In this document: one piece after another, positions 5,364-5,579 of the stretch | Position numbering within the stretch: position 1 is the first letter of the stretch | Layout of the letters: every line of letters begins with the position of its first letter | Assembly: GCA_958439425.1 (NCBI GenBank) | Contig: CAUBVH010000051.1 | Location: 1-5,579, forward strand | Source: an uncultured Collinsella sp. | GTDB taxonomy: Bacteria > Actinomycetota > Coriobacteriia > Coriobacteriales > Coriobacteriaceae | DNA length: 5,579 nt | Direction of reading: 5' to 3' | The notes under the pieces: generated by a model | What the model saw: only the letters and a program-made list of their open reading frames with translations | Told to the model about the DNA's origin: nothing | Databases searched by the model: none | Program-made: the position numbers and the translations under genes

Positions 5364-5468
5364 GCGCGTTCGATGGGTTCGGATGACGACATGTTCCGAA
5401 TCTGGTCAGGTCCGGAAGGAAGCAGCCATAAGGAGCCTCTGTCGGGCATCCGAATCCATCGAGTGCGC
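5364..5468 (+). ncRNA. ffs: Small bacterial signal recognition particle RNA (4.5S / scRNA)
   Basis: The nearly invariant domain IV (GGTCAGGTCCGGAAGG at 5404-5419, then AAGCAGCC to 5427), with a GGAA tetraloop, is present; this is the Ffh-binding hairpin. The flanking sequences form the long helix: 5364-5385 (GCGCGTTCGATGGGTTCGGATG) pairs with 5447-5468, with G-U wobbles only. Short extra pairing (5359-5362 with 5469-5472) means the mature ends may lie a few bases further out. With Ffh this RNA directs nascent membrane and secreted proteins to the translocon. The hairpin type without an Alu domain, about 105 nt, is the short form. It lies downstream of tadA, as in many Gram-positive genomes where dnaX follows. 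Confidence 0.95.
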
Positions 5469-5481
5469 AGGCTTTCTTTTT
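5456..5481 (+). terminator. Terminator of the SRP RNA (basal stem plus T-tract)
   Basis: The 3' strand of the SRP basal helix (to 5468, weak pairing to 5475) is followed by CTTTCTTTTT (5472-5481). The RNA's own closing stem can therefore serve as the terminator hairpin. Confidence 0.6.
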
Positions 5482-5503
5482 GCGCGGTTTTACCAAACCG
5501 CGC
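5482..5503. other. Perfect 9-bp hairpin immediately after the SRP RNA T-tract
   Basis: GCGCGGTTT (5482-5490), TACC, AAACCGCGC (5495-5503). No T-run follows on the + strand, and on the minus strand the stem is followed by A bases, so it is not a standard terminator in either direction. It may be part of the SRP transcript's 3' trailer, a processing signal, or the leader of the next gene. Confidence 0.5.
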
Positions 5504-5559
5504 AATGCTCGACGCTGCGCGCCACCCAGAGCGACAATTTGTCATTCAAAAGGCAAGGC

Positions 5560-5579
5560 ATGACCAGAAGGTCTATGCC
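5560..5579 (+). CDS. Possible 5' end of the next gene (dnaX expected from synteny), truncated by the window edge
   Basis: ATG at 5560 opens a frame (MTRRSM...) with AAAGG at 5549-5552 a suitable distance upstream. A second in-frame ATG lies at 5575. Only six codons are visible, so identity cannot be read. The order tadA, SRP RNA, dnaX is common in Gram-positive bacteria, which is the only reason to suggest dnaX. The alternative frame starting at ATG 5505 lacks a ribosome site. Confidence 0.25.

Noticed and set aside
5230..5545. Minus strand open frames of 77-91 aa across the SRP RNA
   Set aside because: They run antisense through the invariant SRP core and its hairpins; no ribosome sites or recognisable families.

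Overview
The window looks like chromosomal DNA from a high-GC, Gram-positive gut-type actinobacterium, most likely of the class Coriobacteriia (Collinsella or a close relative). This is inferred from protein style, codon use, and the block tRNA-Ser / tadA / small SRP RNA, an arrangement that in many Gram-positive genomes leads into dnaX. No species marker such as 16S rRNA is present, so the assignment is an inference.

Layout. 37-1089 (+): branched-chain aminotransferase (ilvE). 1090-1650: a convergent gene-free gap holding a 125-bp nested inverted repeat with a perfect 29-bp outer arm, a strong intrinsic terminator, a 201-bp stretch bounded by 24-bp imperfect terminal inverted repeats, and the terminator of the opposing gene. 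1651-2202 (-): LemA family membrane-anchored protein. 2203-2401: a divergent promoter region with palindromes around the lemA promoter. 2402-2998 (+): TetR/AcrR-type regulator. 3002-3091 (-): tRNA-Ser(UGA), tail-to-tail with the regulator and only 3 nt away. 3143-4927 (+): one uninterrupted 594-codon reading frame carrying a complete tRNA adenosine deaminase (TadA) domain followed by a complete glycerate 2-kinase domain. 4928-5320: a gene-free gap with three further long-armed inverted repeats. 5321-5481 (+): promoter, small SRP RNA (ffs) and its T-tract. 5482-5503: an extra hairpin. The last 20 bases may begin another gene (dnaX would be expected from synteny).

How the parts relate. tRNA-Ser, TadA (A34-to-I editing of tRNA-Arg in the best-studied bacteria) and SRP RNA are translation and protein-targeting housekeeping functions. 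The BCAT and glycerate kinase belong to amino-acid and C3 metabolism. The TetR regulator is divergent from lemA and is a candidate regulator of it or of itself. No defence system, CRISPR array, prophage or transposase gene was seen. The most unusual items are the TadA-glycerate kinase fusion and the density of long inverted repeats (five) in the two non-coding gaps.
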